From Prosthecobacter sp. SYSU 5D2 (GTDB taxonomy: Bacteria; Verrucomicrobiota; Verrucomicrobiia; Verrucomicrobiales; Verrucomicrobiaceae): a stretch of DNA of 64,000 nucleotides. Of this stretch, positions 63,782 through 64,000 are shown one piece after another. Both the position numbers and the translations under genes were made by a program. The stretch spans positions 350,047 through 414,046 of the forward strand of contig NZ_JBBYXL010000007.1 of NCBI RefSeq assembly GCF_039655865.1, given 5' to 3'. Under the pieces are notes generated by a model, which was not told the origin of the DNA, did not search any database, and was given only the letters and a program-made list of their open reading frames with translations. Position 1 is the first letter of the stretch; every line of letters begins with the position of its first letter.

Positions 63782-63857
63782 CTTTGAGGGGTCAATTCAG
63801 AAAACCGATACCAAAACTGCCCAATTTTGGTCAAAAACGGGGTCGGAAACCTCAAAG
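63782..63857. repeat. Nested inverted repeat after the VTT gene
   Basis: CTTTGAGG (63782-63789) pairs with CCTCAAAG (63850-63857). Inside, ACCAAAA (63810-63816) pairs with TTTTGGT (63825-63831) around an 8-nt loop, with CCG/CGG further out (63805-63807 and 63838-63840). The 76-base structure lies 60 bases after the VTT stop codon in AT-rich DNA without a gene. It may be a terminator-like or regulatory RNA structure. Confidence 0.45.
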
Positions 63858-63892
63858 GACGAAAAAAACTTCGAAAAAAGAGCAGAAAGGAG

Positions 63893-63920
63893 TTGCACGC
63901 GGTCTGGGACTGGCCATACT
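63893..63920 (+). promoter_or_regulatory. Promoter-like sequence near the right edge
   Basis: TTGCAC (63893-63898) and CATACT (63915-63920) are separated by 16 bases and preceded by A-rich DNA (63860-63890), like an UP element. The following 80 bases to the window end have no gene and could be the leader of a gene or rRNA operon just outside the window. This is a single hand-found match to a sigma-70-type promoter. Confidence 0.3.
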
Positions 63921-64000
63921 GCCAATCCGCCACCGAAACAGGAGCGGCTGACAAAAACGAAGCGAGCAACGAAGTTGTTCACTAAGTTGGAAATCAGAAA

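Noticed and set aside
63736..63982. Two short minus-strand frames of 77 and 61 codons at the right edge
   Set aside because: They overlap each other in AT-rich DNA containing a nested inverted repeat and promoter-like sequence. Their translations have no coherent domain.
1..64000. CRISPR arrays, insertion sequences, prophage genes and riboswitches (including a cobalamin riboswitch for the mutase operon)
   Set aside because: No regularly spaced repeats, transposase, integrase, phage structural gene or recognisable B12 box was found by reading the window.

Overview
The window reads as a chromosomal segment of a Verrucomicrobiota bacterium, probably Verrucomicrobiaceae near Prosthecobacter. That placement is inferred from the gene families, not from a marker-gene comparison. 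The evidence is the mix of DUF1501 and DUF1549/DUF1553 proteins, several secreted sulfatases, Tat-exported Gfo/Idh and TIM-barrel proteins, a Ser/Thr kinase with WD40 repeats, DUF3500, and high-GC coding DNA with few clear Shine-Dalgarno sites. I see no prophage, insertion sequence, integron or CRISPR array.

Layout. 1-5.6 kb holds housekeeping genes: an exported EEP-family protein cut by the window edge, a DEDD exonuclease with infA, tRNA-His, rnc, aroC, mscL and msrA. 5.7-14.7 kb starts with a sulfatase and continues with a tightly packed five-gene cassette: MBOAT acyltransferase, SGNH protein, acyl carrier protein fused to an LnmK-like domain, a fused methylmalonyl-CoA mutase, and its MeaB-type GTPase. 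14.7-20 kb holds small exported or membrane proteins and mnmG, which carries one perfect and one near-perfect parS-like palindrome. 20-29.9 kb holds pdhA, a Tat-exported Gfo/Idh oxidoreductase, ruvA, hemL, a ParE-type toxin module, a cupin and murJ. 30-45 kb is a Verrucomicrobia/Planctomycetes-style accessory region: two sulfatases, a WD40 Ser/Thr kinase, a CocE-type hydrolase, and an operon of TIM-barrel, DUF1549/1553, SDR, DUF1501 and ceramidase-like proteins. 45-64 kb holds pyk, a NarL-type two-component pair, a hydrolase-SDR-membrane operon, an outer-membrane efflux lipoprotein, an isochorismatase-like hydrolase, a DAHP synthase, a HAD phosphatase, a polytopic membrane protein, a thioredoxin-like protein, an orphan secretin, a GYF protein, DUF3500 and a VTT protein. 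The right edge has a nested inverted repeat and a promoter-like sequence.

The best candidate for an undescribed system is the 7250-14677 cassette. Its parts match the logic of the D-alanylation (Dlt) machinery: a membrane MBOAT, a secreted-side SGNH partner and a carrier protein. The amino-acid ligase DltA is replaced by an LnmK-like acyltransferase/decarboxylase domain fused to the carrier. The next two genes supply the expected substrate: a B12-dependent mutase making methylmalonyl-CoA from succinyl-CoA, and its GTPase chaperone. The inference is a B12-dependent pathway that loads propionyl groups on a carrier and moves them onto a cell-surface or exported glycan. The acceptor is unknown.
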